From positions 868,001-932,000 of the forward strand of contig OX097180.1 of assembly GCA_944407095.1 (NCBI GenBank): a stretch of 64,000 bases of DNA, given 5' to 3'. The stretch comes from Candidatus Enterousia intestinigallinarum (GTDB lineage: Bacteria > Pseudomonadota > Alphaproteobacteria > Rs-D84). The notes under the pieces are model-generated. The model did no database searches, had not been told where the DNA came from, and saw only the letters and a program-made list of their open reading frames with translations. The number at the start of each line of letters is the position of its first letter. The first letter of the stretch is position 1. The position numbers and the translations under genes are program-made. Shown one piece after another: positions 17,964-26,148 of this stretch.

Positions 17964-19256
17964 ATGAAAAAAACACTGTTGATAATTGGCACAATGTTAT
18001 TTATTTCGGGGTGCAATGACGGTGGCGGTGTTTCCGGCTATATCCCCGGCGGTCCGGACAGTGGGTATAAACCGCGTCCACAAAATCCAACGGCGGAATA
18101 TGAAAACGCGATTGTGGAACAAAACAAAACCATAACCGGACTGTACAGCCGCAATGCCGAACAGGTTGCGGATTACATAGATTATCGCCTGAACGAATGG
18201 GACGAATTTAATCCGGGAATTGGTACCGATATTTCACGCACGGATATTGCCGCTGCGGCGGTATATTTGACTGATACCGAACTGACCGCTGAACAAATCG
18301 CCGAACATTTTGCGGGTAAAGAAACCCTGTTCCATATGGCGGCGTATGTTATAAACAATGCGCTGGGGGATCGGTGTTTTGGTGACGGGGCGGATTCGGC
18401 GGATTGTTTTGTTTCGTGGCGTGATGCGGTTCCAACGTATTTTGAAAATATTACAAATGAAATCCGTGAAAACACGACTATATTGACGGCCGATGGCGCG
18501 GTTATGAACACATTGACCGGGGAAAAGTTGACGTTCATATTGGACACAGATGGAAAAATTTCCGGTATAAAAATGACGGATGCGGACGGCGCACATACGA
18601 CCGATTTTGAACGTTGGGCAAACAGTTTTGCCGATGCCGAAAACAATACGGCGACACTGCAACACTTTTTATATTCATCCCTGGGCAAGGAAATAGGCCT
18701 GACATATTCTGATTTTGGACATTATTCAATCCAGACAGAGGTTTTTGATATCGACAATCAAACATCAACCAATACGTCTGATGATGGTCTGTTTGCCGGC
18801 GGATACGAATCCAAAAAAATAAATGAATCTGATATAGTTGTGCCAACAGGGGGGCTGGATTTTACAGGTTCAGCAGTTGCGCGTGTTACATCAAAGGGGA
18901 CACAGCCCGAAACAAAAGATTTTAATGGCAATGTAAATTTAAGTATGAATTCCACCGACGGCACGGTTGAGATGACCGCAATGTTTAACGATTGGTATGA
19001 TGTAACCGCGACCAAGAAAATCGGTGAAAAAGATGCTGATTTCACGTTTTTCAATTATGGCGGGAATGTGTACAGTACGGATTTTCAATTTAACGCGGAA
19101 ACAGACAAGCGCGCGGAATTGACCGGGACAATAGATATAAATTATTACGGGCCGAATCCGGAAACGAATACCCCGACCGAGGCCACCGGTTTTGCCACCG
19201 TTGACGAAGGTGCCGGTGGCGTCAAAATGGATATGGCATTTGGCGTAAAGAGATAG
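17964..19256 (+). CDS. TbpB-like surface lipoprotein, putative Slam substrate 2
   Basis: This 430-residue paralog of the preceding lipoprotein has signal peptide MKKTLLIIGTMLFISGC and the anchor Cys17 followed by NDGGG. It shares the order YSDFGHYSIQ, FAGGYESKKI, LDFTGSAVARV, NYYGPNPETNTPTEATG and MDMAFGVKR. The N-terminal half contains a stretch with FHMAAYVINNALG, paralleling VLNAALYVIT in paralog 1. The ATG at 17964 has GGGGGTG upstream. Its stop lies one base before the TTG start of the Slam-like gene. Tandem duplication followed by divergence is evident. Confidence 0.75.
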   Translation: MKKTLLIIGTMLFISGCNDGGGVSGYIPGGPDSGYKPRPQNPTAEYENAIVEQNKTITGLYSRNAEQVADYIDYRLNEWDEFNPGIGTDISRTDIAAAAVYLTDTELTAEQIAEHFAGKETLFHMAAYVINNALGDRCFGDGADSADCFVSWRDAVPTYFENITNEIRENTTILTADGAVMNTLTGEKLTFILDTDGKISGIKMTDADGAHTTDFERWANSFADAENNTATLQHFLYSSLGKEIGLTYSDFGHYSIQTEVFDIDNQTSTNTSDDGLFAGGYESKKINESDIVVPTGGLDFTGSAVARVTSKGTQPETKDFNGNVNLSMNSTDGTVEMTAMFNDWYDVTATKKIGEKDADFTFFNYGGNVYSTDFQFNAETDKRAELTGTIDINYYGPNPETNTPTEATGFATVDEGAGGVKMDMAFGVKR

Positions 19257-19257
19257 T

Positions 19258-20619
19258 TTGAAAAAGTTTTTTATACTTTTATTTGCGATATTACTGCCCA
19301 ATATTAGTTGGGCAGATTTATCATCACCAAAAACAAATGCAGACGGCACAACCGAAATCACAATGTCCGCGGTTGATGCACTGAAAATCGCGGCCGCTAT
19401 GATAGACAACGGTGAATTGAACGGGGCGGGGCAGATATTGACCAAGATGCCGGAATTGCCACGTGGGCCGCTGGAACTGGAACGCTGGTTTTTATTGGGG
19501 CGGCTGGCGGCGGCGCGTGATGATTTTGACACCGCAATAGATATATTCAGAACAATCCTGGATGCTCAGCCGACATTGGCGCGCGTGCGTTTTGAATTGG
19601 CCGTATGCTATATGAAAACCTCACAATGGTATCGCGCGGATTACCAGTTGCGACTGGCGATGGCGGGCGATGATTTGCCGGAAAATGTTCGCCATATGAT
19701 GAACTATTATCGATATATGGTGCGCCAGAACAAGAACTGGAACGTTTGGTTTAATTTCGGCGCAGCGCCCGACAACAATGTCAATAATGCCACCGGCGGC
19801 AGTGAGTGTATCATCACCATATTCGGGCCCCTGTGCCGTAATTTAATAGAACCCGAATCCGCGGTTGGATTCAACCTGGGGTTGGGCGGCGATTACGAAT
19901 TCAAACTGTCCGATCAATGGCGTTGGAAGTCCGAAGCCGGCGTCTATTCCAATATTTATAACCTGCACGATTATGATGATGTATATTTGTATGCCAGCAC
20001 CGGACCGCGATATATCTGGTCGCGGGGGGACGTATGGGCGGCGGCAACAGCGTCGCGTCGCTGGTACGGGTGGCGCGGGTATAATTGGTCGGCGGGTGCG
20101 CGCATTACAGCAAATTATGATTTTACGCGACGTCTGTCGGGCGGGATAAATCTGCAGTATATGTCAAACTGGTACGATTATTTTGGCGAATATCTGGACG
20201 GTGAAACATATTCGGCGGGCGGGCATTTGTTCTGGTCGATAACGTCAAATATTTATACGATTTTGCGGGCGGGCATTACGCGTGAAGAAACCGCCGCCCC
20301 AACATACGCATATTGGATGCCTAATATCAGCATTGGTGTTGGTGCGGAATTGCCGTACGGATTTAATGTATATTTTTCACCGTCGGTTTATTGGCAACTG
20401 TATGATGCGCCCCAGTGGTCTGTGCAAAACGGAATATTTACCCAGGTGACCGAACACGATTTTACCCAGCGCTATGCATTATCACTGTCAAATAATAAGT
20501 TCGATGTTATGGGGTTTGTTCCGACGATTATATTCAGTTACACCCGCCGCGATTCAAATATGTGGCAACGCGAGTATGACCGTTGGGCGATTGAGTTCAC
20601 AATGTCGCGTCGGTTTTGA
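19258..20619 (+). CDS. Slam-type surface lipoprotein assembly modulator
   Basis: This 453-residue protein has a signal peptide ending near Ala19, a TPR-like helical region (about 45-150), and a C-terminal barrel of roughly 14 predicted strands ending in Phe. The join NWNVWFNFGAAPDNNVNNAT is characteristic of Slam (DUF560), in which N-terminal TPRs precede an outer-membrane barrel. Slam moves lipoproteins such as TbpB to the cell surface (type XI secretion). Two matching lipoprotein genes are immediately upstream. Translation apparently begins at TTG one base after the previous stop, which implies coupling. Confidence 0.82.
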   Translation: MKKFFILLFAILLPNISWADLSSPKTNADGTTEITMSAVDALKIAAAMIDNGELNGAGQILTKMPELPRGPLELERWFLLGRLAAARDDFDTAIDIFRTILDAQPTLARVRFELAVCYMKTSQWYRADYQLRLAMAGDDLPENVRHMMNYYRYMVRQNKNWNVWFNFGAAPDNNVNNATGGSECIITIFGPLCRNLIEPESAVGFNLGLGGDYEFKLSDQWRWKSEAGVYSNIYNLHDYDDVYLYASTGPRYIWSRGDVWAAATASRRWYGWRGYNWSAGARITANYDFTRRLSGGINLQYMSNWYDYFGEYLDGETYSAGGHLFWSITSNIYTILRAGITREETAAPTYAYWMPNISIGVGAELPYGFNVYFSPSVYWQLYDAPQWSVQNGIFTQVTEHDFTQRYALSLSNNKFDVMGFVPTIIFSYTRRDSNMWQREYDRWAIEFTMSRRF

Positions 20620-20628
20620 TACAAAACG

Positions 20629-20660
20629 ACGGGCGTTGCCATATATAACAACACCCGCCC
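20629..20660. terminator. Possible terminator between Slam gene and rpmG
   Basis: GGGCGTTG and CAACACCCGCCC can pair across a short loop between these convergent genes. T tracts are weak on both sides. Confidence 0.4.
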
Positions 20661-20684
20661 AAAAAACATAACCCCGTACTAAAA

Positions 20685-20864
20685 TTAGTGAGGCATTTTA
20701 CCTTCGGTCATAACGACGTGTTTGCGCAGTTTCGGGTCATACTTGCGGAATTTCATTTTACCCGCGGTATTTTCCGAACGCGTATTTTTAGTTGTTGTAT
20801 AGAAATAGCCAGTTTCTTTATTTTCCAGCTTTACAACTTCTTTACTGCCTTTCTTGGATGCCAT
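20685..20864 (-). CDS. rpmG: Ribosomal protein bL33
   Basis: The minus strand encodes a 59-residue basic protein beginning [19 protein letters not shown] and containing [10 protein letters not shown] and [14 protein letters not shown]. This is the bL33 signature of the large ribosomal subunit. It is a cysteine-free form, so it does not bind zinc. It is a single gene convergent with the Slam operon. Confidence 0.93.
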   Translation of the reverse strand: MASKKGSKEVVKLENKETGYFYTTTKNTRSENTAGKMKFRKYDPKLRKHVVMTEGKMPH

Positions 20865-20952
20865 TTTATAAACCTTTTATTTACTACTGGACGGATTTTA
20901 TGTTAAAAATAACTGGAAATCAAGTACTTTTTATCATAGTATACTATATTGT

Positions 20953-21036
20953 TGCGGGCGTATGGCGACTACGTAGCGAAGCGAAGTGCCGCCGTGACGC
21001 AGAATTAATTGTTGTACATATGCGGGCGTATGGCGA
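20953..21036 (+). repeat. 16-bp duplicate of the tRNA-Leu 5' end
   Basis: The string TGCGGGCGTATGGCGA is found at 20953-20968 and again at 21021-21036, where it covers the start of tRNA-Leu. The 52 bp between the copies contain CTACGTAG and a run of GCGAA repeats. The first copy is a tRNA fragment, not a gene. Confidence 0.7.
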
Positions 21037-21108
21037 AACTGGTAGACGCGCTGGATTTAGGTTCCAGTGGGGCAACCCATCAGAGTTCAAATCTCTGTAC
21101 GCCCACCA
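21024..21108 (+). tRNA. tRNA-Leu (UAG)
   Basis: The acceptor stem GGGCGTA pairs with TACGCCC. The anticodon loop TTTAGGT gives UAG. There is a long variable arm (GGGGCAACCCATC) as expected for leucine. The T-arm reads AGAGTTCAAATCTCT, and CCA is encoded at 21106-21108. Confidence 0.95.
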
Positions 21109-21122
21109 AAATTCCCAATTTT

Positions 21123-21242
21123 TTAATATACTGGATAGTTGCGCGGATATGACGGGTCTGGTCGCGCCAGGTCTGATTTAACACCGCACGCTGAAACGGC
21201 CAGTGTCGATATAAACAGCAAACATAAAATAACTTTCTGCAT
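21123..21242 (-). CDS. LptM-like small lipoprotein
   Basis: This 39-residue minus-strand ORF begins MQKVILCLLFISTLAVSAC and continues GVKSDLARPDPSYPRNYPVY. It has a lipobox (VSAC) and a short Cys-Gly-x-Lys tail of the kind in LptM/YifL lipoproteins. In E. coli LptM helps LptD mature. Its small size and the conserved 'YPRNYP' ending fit alphaproteobacterial members. The assignment rests on pattern only. The region up to the oleate hydratase gene has nothing else. Confidence 0.6.
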   Translation of the reverse strand: MQKVILCLLFISTLAVSACGVKSDLARPDPSYPRNYPVY

Positions 21243-21372
21243 ATTCGTATTATAGACGCCTGTGGCACATAATGTCAAATATTTGCACTGGGGAAATCAC
21301 TCCTGTTTATTTTACACGCGTTATCGGTCTAGAATTTCTATATATCTCAATAATAACAAGAAGGAGAGAGTT

Positions 21373-23145
21373 ATGTATCACAGTAATGGTAATTACGAGG
21401 CATTTGCCAACCCACTGCCACCGTCTGACGCGACGAAAAAGTCGGCGTATATTGTTGGCGGTGGCCTGGCAGGATTAGCGGCGGCGGTATTTATGATTCG
21501 CGACGGCAAAATGCGCGGCAACAAGATTCATATTTTCGAAGAATTGCCCATTGCCGGCGGCAGTATGGACGGTATAAAAAATCCCCAACGCGGTTTTATT
21601 ATTCGCGGTGGTCGAGAGATGGAGGCGCACTTTGAAACCCTGTGGGATTTGTTTAGGTCTATCCCGTCGTTGGAAAATCCTGATGTGTCCGTACTGGACG
21701 AATTTTATTGGCTGAACAAGGCAGACCCCAGCTTTTCACACTGCCGTGTCATAGAACGTCGTGGACGCCGTATGCCCAGTGACGGTAAATTGACGCTGAC
21801 ACCGACGGCGATACGCGAACTGATTGATTTGGCATTGACACCCGAAGAACAGTTGCAAGATGTTCAGATAAACCAAGTGTTTAGTGATGAATTTTTTGAA
21901 TCTAATTTTTGGCTGTATTGGGCGACGATGTTTGCGTTTGAACGGTGGTCCAGTGCGATGGAAATGCGTCGATATATATTGCGGTTTATTCACCACGTTG
22001 GCACATTGGCGGATATGTCGGCACTGAAATTTACAAAATATAACCAATATGAATCATTGATAACGCCGTTGGTGCGGTGGTTGGAATCACACGGGGTAAA
22101 ATTTCACTTTGACACAATCGTGAAAAATATAGTTGTTGATTGCAAGCCAGACAAAAAGGTTGCGAAAAAAATAGAACTTGTAAAATCCGGTCGCAAACGC
22201 GAAATAAACCTGACACCGGACGATTTGGTATTTGTAACAAACGGGTCTATTACCGAAAGTACGACGTACGGCGACAATGATACGGCCGCAGATACGCGGC
22301 ACGAACTGGGTGCGTCGTGGCAGTTGTGGAAAAATCTGGCCGCACAGTGCAAAGAGTTTGGCCACCCAGAAAAATTCTGTGAAAACATACCTGCGGCGAA
22401 TTGGGTTATATCCGCAACAATAACGCTGAACGATGATACTGTTGTTCCGTATATTGAAAAGATTTGTAAAAAGAACCCGCACAGTGGTTCAATTGTCAGC
22501 AGTGGTCCAGTTACTATAAAGGATTCAAACTGGCTGTACGGATTCAGCATTTCACGTCAGCCACACTTTCGTGCGCAAAAACCGAACCAGATTGTTGTTT
22601 GGACATATGGGTTGCTGTCGGACACAAACGGCAACTATGTAAAAAAGAAAATTGCCGAATGCACGGGGGCGGAATTATGTGCGGAATGGCTGTACCATAT
22701 TGGTGTTCCTGAATCACAGATAGATGATATAGCCCATAATCGATCCAGTACTGTTCCCAGTCATATGCCGTACATAACGACATACTTTATGCCCCGCGCA
22801 TTGGGCGATCGCCCGTTGGTTGTGCCACGCGGTTCGGTGAACTTGGCGTTTATTGGCAACTATGCAGAAACCGAACGGGATACCGTTTTTACGACGGAGT
22901 ATTCTGTTCGTACCGCGATGGAGGCCGTCTATACCCTGTTGAATATCGACCGTGGCGTACCAGAGGTATTTGATTCCTGCTTTGACGTTCGTGTATTACT
23001 GCAGAGCATATATTATCTGAACGATAAAAAGAAACTGCGTGACATAGACGTTCCGTGGGTTTTGAAATTACTGGAACACCAGGGGTTGAAACAGGTGCAC
23101 GGCACATATTTAGAACAACTGCTGCGTGATGCAAAGTTGGTGTAA
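21373..23145 (+). CDS. ohyA: Oleate hydratase
   Basis: This FAD-dependent enzyme adds water to the cis-9 double bond of unsaturated fatty acids, giving 10-hydroxy acids; it detoxifies free oleate. The 590-residue length is normal for the 'myosin-cross-reactive antigen' family. The dinucleotide-binding motif GGGLAGL is at 29-35. The RGGREM loop carries Glu82, which aligns by motif with the catalytic acid of the family. The start follows AAGGAGAG at ideal spacing. A terminator follows directly, so it stands alone. It suggests exposure to host or dietary fatty acids. Confidence 0.93.
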   Translation: MYHSNGNYEAFANPLPPSDATKKSAYIVGGGLAGLAAAVFMIRDGKMRGNKIHIFEELPIAGGSMDGIKNPQRGFIIRGGREMEAHFETLWDLFRSIPSLENPDVSVLDEFYWLNKADPSFSHCRVIERRGRRMPSDGKLTLTPTAIRELIDLALTPEEQLQDVQINQVFSDEFFESNFWLYWATMFAFERWSSAMEMRRYILRFIHHVGTLADMSALKFTKYNQYESLITPLVRWLESHGVKFHFDTIVKNIVVDCKPDKKVAKKIELVKSGRKREINLTPDDLVFVTNGSITESTTYGDNDTAADTRHELGASWQLWKNLAAQCKEFGHPEKFCENIPAANWVISATITLNDDTVVPYIEKICKKNPHSGSIVSSGPVTIKDSNWLYGFSISRQPHFRAQKPNQIVVWTYGLLSDTNGNYVKKKIAECTGAELCAEWLYHIGVPESQIDDIAHNRSSTVPSHMPYITTYFMPRALGDRPLVVPRGSVNLAFIGNYAETERDTVFTTEYSVRTAMEAVYTLLNIDRGVPEVFDSCFDVRVLLQSIYYLNDKKKLRDIDVPWVLKLLEHQGLKQVHGTYLEQLLRDAKLV

Positions 23146-23147
23146 CA

Positions 23148-23177
23148 AAAACGGGACTTTTGTCCCGTTTTTGTATT
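23148..23177 (+). terminator. Intrinsic terminator after oleate hydratase
   Basis: AAACGGGAC-TTTT-GTCCCGTTTTT directly follows the stop codon. Confidence 0.85.
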
Positions 23178-23191
23178 ATGCCGTAATATTT

Positions 23192-23422
23192 TTATTTTTG
23201 GCGTACAATGCGACCAAATTCTTCGGGGGTAATGTGGGCAACAGATGTAATTTTAGAAATTGTATTTACGGATGGCCAGTGCGGCTTGCCGTATTTAGAT
23301 ATTCGCTTGCTTTTATTAAAAGCGGTTGGATCCATACCACACGCCCGTGCCAGTCCAGAACAGGTCATACCCATTTTTAGTGCGATTTTATCAATCGCTG
23401 CCCATATGTGTTTGTGAGTCAT
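23192..23422 (-). CDS. Short HTH regulator, S24-repressor N-terminal type
   Basis: This 76-residue protein consists almost only of a helix-turn-helix: MTCSGLARACGMDPTAFNKS followed by PSVNTISKIT. The sequence matches the DNA-binding N-terminus of alphaproteobacterial S24 (LexA/cI-like) repressors, but the self-cleaving peptidase domain is missing. A close paralog is at 51946-52191. SD AGAGAGA precedes the ATG. A promoter overlapping a palindrome lies just upstream, so it is probably autoregulated. Confidence 0.8.
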   Translation of the reverse strand: MTHKHIWAAIDKIALKMGMTCSGLARACGMDPTAFNKSKRISKYGKPHWPSVNTISKITSVAHITPEEFGRIVRQK

Positions 23423-23456
23423 AATTTCTCTCTCCTTGGTTGTGGTTTTAAGTTAG

Positions 23457-23501
23457 TTCAACAACAGGTTGAATTATATCCTAAATTCTCTTTTATGTAC
23501 A
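23457..23501 (-). promoter_or_regulatory. Promoter and palindromic operator of the HTH gene
   Basis: On the minus strand TGTACA (23501-23496), a 17-bp spacer and TATAAT (23478-23473) are followed at once by the palindrome TTCAAC-N5-GTTGAA (23457-23473), which overlaps the last base of the -10. That is a classical place for a repressor to act. Confidence 0.55.
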
Positions 23502-23582
23502 GGGGTAAAAATTCCTATTTATAAAAATTTTTATGTGATAACCGTAAGGTGTTATATCTGTGTGGAAATTTTTCCATTATTG

Positions 23583-23813
23583 AAAATAAAAACGACCCAA
23601 AACGGGTCGTTGTTTATTTTGGCAGCCCCAACCAGATTGTAAATTCCCGCCGCTGCTGACGGGGCGCGGCGGGCCCCTTTCGGCTCGTAAGATTCAAACT
23701 GCGTTACACTTGTTTTCATCAACTTCGCACACGAACTGTACCAGTTCAAATCTGGGGTGCTGAACACAAAATAAAAAACGACCCAAAACAGGTCGTTGTT
23801 TATTTTGGCAGGG
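23583..23813. repeat. Duplicated hairpin units carrying a tRNA-Glu 3'-end fragment
   Basis: Two direct repeats of about 45 bp lie at 23583-23627 and 23767-23813. Each has a hairpin ACGACC...GGTCGT and the tail TTTATTTTGGCAG. The first copy continues with CCCCAACCAGATT, so 23617-23638 is a 22-bp exact copy of 24870-24891, the 3' end of tRNA-Glu. Between the copies a T-arm-like CCAGTTCAAATCTGG (23741-23755) is visible. I read this as tRNA debris left by integration events. It holds no functional tRNA and no believable ORF. Confidence 0.6.
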
Positions 23814-23930
23814 CCATCTGTGCAATTTACGAACTGATAATATACATGAATTGTTGTTGTTCGGGAAAGAAATGAAAATATTTTTGCAAAATTTGTGATA
23901 TAATTAAGGGAAATACTACAAGGTTATTAC

Positions 23931-24701
23931 ATGAAACTAACTTGGCAACAAAAAGATTTTGAAAGAGATTTAGATTTTATACTGTTCCACCAGAAAGACG
24001 GAACGACTGTCTGGTGGCAAAAGCAATTGTTCAAGGTATACCCTGATTTGAATTATGAATATGCTATATCTTTACCAGAAGAAAAAAGATTTGAATATAT
24101 TACTGAACAAATGAAGATTCAGGCGGGGAAAAGAAAACCAATCATAGCAAACTCTATAAATATATTTAGTACAGAATGGAAAAAAATAGCAGATAAATTG
24201 AATAGTGCATACAGTTCTGCTTTTGATAATGATTGCAGTGGTATTTTGGATGATATGGTTGCTGAGGTTGGATTAAACCCAATTTGCCCGCGTGATATTA
24301 AAACCCATACTTTTGATATTTATCATTATTTTGACCCAACGTATGCAATGACAACGGCATTACATGAAATAACCCATTTTGCTTGGTTCTATTTCTGGAA
24401 TAAGCATTTTAACGACAATCCTTCTGAATATGATTTTCCAAATATCAAATGGTTGTTGTCAGAGATAGTCGTTGAAACCATTATTCGTAATTCAGATATA
24501 AATGATTTAATAGAACAACCAAAATATATTGCTTATTCATACTTCTACGACATGACAATAAAGGGCGAATTAATTTTTGATACCATGAAAAAATTTTATC
24601 TGAACCGTAAAGATATTTATGATTTTATGGAAAAGTCGTTTAATTTTGTTCAGCAAAATGAACCAGAATTACGAGAGAAAATAGCAGAAGCAGAAAAATA
24701 A
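23931..24701 (+). CDS. Putative zinc metalloprotease, horizontally acquired
   Basis: The 256-residue product contains TALHEITHFAWFYFW, an HExxH zinc-protease motif near residue 147, with a possible third ligand Glu in LLSEIVVET. No signal peptide is present, so it is probably cytoplasmic. Its base composition is clearly more AT-rich than neighbouring genes and it uses A/T-ending codons, which marks it as foreign. It lies between two copies of the tRNA-Glu 3' end. I do not recognise a family; a toxin, an abortive-infection factor or an ImmA-like peptidase are options without direct support. Confidence 0.65.
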   Translation: MKLTWQQKDFERDLDFILFHQKDGTTVWWQKQLFKVYPDLNYEYAISLPEEKRFEYITEQMKIQAGKRKPIIANSINIFSTEWKKIADKLNSAYSSAFDNDCSGILDDMVAEVGLNPICPRDIKTHTFDIYHYFDPTYAMTTALHEITHFAWFYFWNKHFNDNPSEYDFPNIKWLLSEIVVETIIRNSDINDLIEQPKYIAYSYFYDMTIKGELIFDTMKKFYLNRKDIYDFMEKSFNFVQQNEPELREKIAEAEK

Positions 24702-24845
24702 TTCAAATACCCACAATGTATACGAACTGCGCAAAAGGTTTAGATTTCTAACCTTTTCTTTTTAAAAGTTCGTAAATGCGTAAAACAGGCACGGGTTTTA
24801 CCACTCAACTTACGAACTCGTGCAAGTATTAGAAAACAAACAAAA

Positions 24846-24868
24846 AAACCGCAAAAATGCGGTTTTGA
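24846..24868 (-). terminator. Terminator of the tRNA-Glu unit
   Basis: AAACCGCA-AAAA-TGCGGTTTT lies just beyond the 3' end of tRNA-Glu. Confidence 0.75.
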
Positions 24869-24872
24869 TTTT

Positions 24873-24948
24873 TGGCAGCCCCAACCAGATTCGAACTGGT
24901 GTTCTCGCCTTGAAAGGGCGGTGTCCTAGGCCTCTAGACGATGGGGCC
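24873..24948 (-). tRNA. tRNA-Glu (UUC)
   Basis: On the minus strand GGCCCCA pairs with TGGGGCT in the acceptor stem. The anticodon stem-loop CCGCC-CTTTCAA-GGCGG gives UUC. The T-arm is CCAGTTCGAATCTGG, and CCA is encoded at the end (plus-strand TGG at 24873). Its last 22 bases, with the preceding tail, recur at 23617-23638. Confidence 0.95.
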
Positions 24949-25050
24949 AAAACTGCCGGTGTTTTGAATTTTTATCCAAAACGCCGGCCAATTATAATCG
25001 GCATTTCACCCAATGTCAAGGCATTTATGCCGATACAGGATTCCAACGCA

Positions 25051-25515
25051 TTATTTTGTCGCAACAGGTTCCGCAACTGCATCAGCTGGGACTTCTTCAA
25101 CAACTTCTGCTTCGACTACTTCGGCGGCTGGTTCAACCTGTTGAAATACGATTTCTTTGCCGTCGGCGTTTTTCAGTGTCAAACGGCCGTCTGTCAGGTC
25201 ATATGATTCAACCGTTGCCATAAACTGGAAATAGTCCTGTTCGGTCTGCATCGCGTCCATTGGACCCATCATCATAGTCGATGCAAACGGGCCGAATTTG
25301 ATTTTGTCACCGTTGACTTCATATGTACCGTTGTACAGATTTACAACCTGGCCGTTTACGCGCATTTCATTTGCATCAAAAGACAGAGTGATATCCGTAC
25401 CAGTTCCAGCGGCGATAAAGTTCGCACCCTTTAACATTTCCGGGTTTGGCGTGTTGTCGCCGCACGCGGCCAAAGCCAAAACACCAGCCATAATTGCAAA
25501 AGATTTAATATTCAT
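25051..25515 (-). CDS. META-domain-like lipoprotein
   Basis: This 154-residue lipoprotein has signal peptide MNIKSFAIMAGVLALAAC. The domain contains VNGQVVNLYNGTYEVNG, FGPFASTMMMGPMDAMQTEQ and YDLTDGRLTLKNADG. That order, ending with a strand set after 'ASTMMMG', is typical of META/HslJ-type domains found in envelope stress lipoproteins. The C-terminus is an Ala/Val/Glu-rich tail. It is a single gene between two tRNA genes. The molecular role is unknown. Confidence 0.7.
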   Translation of the reverse strand: MNIKSFAIMAGVLALAACGDNTPNPEMLKGANFIAAGTGTDITLSFDANEMRVNGQVVNLYNGTYEVNGDKIKFGPFASTMMMGPMDAMQTEQDYFQFMATVESYDLTDGRLTLKNADGKEIVFQQVEPAAEVVEAEVVEEVPADAVAEPVATK

Positions 25516-25634
25516 ATTTTCCCCTTTTTATTTTGGTTGCTATAAGTATATCAATCCACGCAGATATAGCAACAGAATATTATTCCGGATTGATTGTGTA
25601 ACAAAAAAAAGTCACCAATATGGTGACTAATTTC

Positions 25635-25712
25635 TGGCGGGATTGACGGGGCTCGAACCCGCGACCTTCTGCGTGACAGGCAGACGCTCTAAACCAGCTG
25701 AGCTACAACCCC
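25635..25712 (-). tRNA. tRNA-Asp (GUC)
   Basis: GGGGTTG pairs with CAATCCC. The anticodon stem-loop TCTGC-CTGTCAC-GCAGA gives GUC. The T-arm is CGCGGGTTCGAGCCCCG, and CCA is encoded at the end. Confidence 0.95.
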
Positions 25713-25839
25713 AACGAGCAACGCATATATTATACTGTTCCCGGAATAAATGCAAGAAGTTTTTTTTATAAAATTTACTGCCGGAACCCCGCACAACATA
25801 AAAAGGTTTGAATTATCACAAGTTATATGCAATAATCTA

Positions 25840-26000
25840 CATTGCATCGGACGATTACCGGTGCGGGGTGTAGTAACCCAAAAGACAAAAAACTCCAACT
25901 CTTGCGGTTGGAGGGTCGCGGAATATATTGAATAAGCGACACTACTTGTCTTTGTAGTTTGTAACCTCCAACCGCCCCTAATCACGGCGGTGTTTTTATT
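25840..26000 (-). repeat. Dispersed structured repeat, copy 1
   Basis: Positions 25906-25945 are, on the minus strand, nearly identical to 34813-34850 on the plus strand (one inserted base in about 39). Weaker similarity extends outwards on both sides. Within the copy GGCGGTTGGAGG (minus strand) can pair with CCTCCAACCGC across about 45 bases, and CTAC-N8-GTAG forms an inner hairpin. An open frame of 121 codons on the minus strand runs through it but has no ribosome site and reads into tRNA-Asp, so I do not call it a gene. Confidence 0.65.
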
Positions 26001-26018
26001 AAACTGGGGGGAATAAAA

Positions 26019-26111
26019 ATGTCCGACAATCACAGACAGAAAATACGACGTCATTTATTACAACAGGGTTTCGGCGCACAACAAACCGCCGGGCTGGTTG
26101 CTACTTACTAG
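26019..26111 (+). CDS. Possible 30-residue peptide
   Basis: The reading frame MSDNHRQKIRRHLLQQ (30 codons in all) has GGGGG at good distance from the ATG and a basic N-terminal helix. It starts right after dispersed repeat copy 1 and ends inside a TAGCAAC/GAGTAAC heptamer tract. It is too short to judge. Confidence 0.25.
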   Translation: MSDNHRQKIRRHLLQQGFGAQQTAGLVATY

Positions 26112-26123
26112 CAACGAGTAACG

Positions 26124-26147
26124 AAAACGGGGCGTGTGCCCCGTTTT
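26124..26147. terminator. Intrinsic terminator downstream of gap
   Basis: AAAACGGGGC-GTGT-GCCCCGTTTT lies at the 3' side of gap and can work in both directions. Confidence 0.8.
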
Positions 26148-26148
26148 G

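Noticed and set aside
23552..23767. 71-codon minus-strand ORF
   Set aside because: It is made of tRNA fragments and a terminator hairpin; the residues are typical of tRNA read-through translations.
23583..23813. Possible permuted tmRNA, because of hairpins, a T-arm and an acceptor-like end
   Set aside because: No peptide tag ending in AA-stop was found, acceptor pairing has mismatches, and the parts are explained as tRNA-Glu and other tRNA fragments.
25689..26054. 121-codon minus-strand ORF
   Set aside because: It runs through the structured repeat into tRNA-Asp, has no ribosome site, and the second repeat copy does not preserve the frame.
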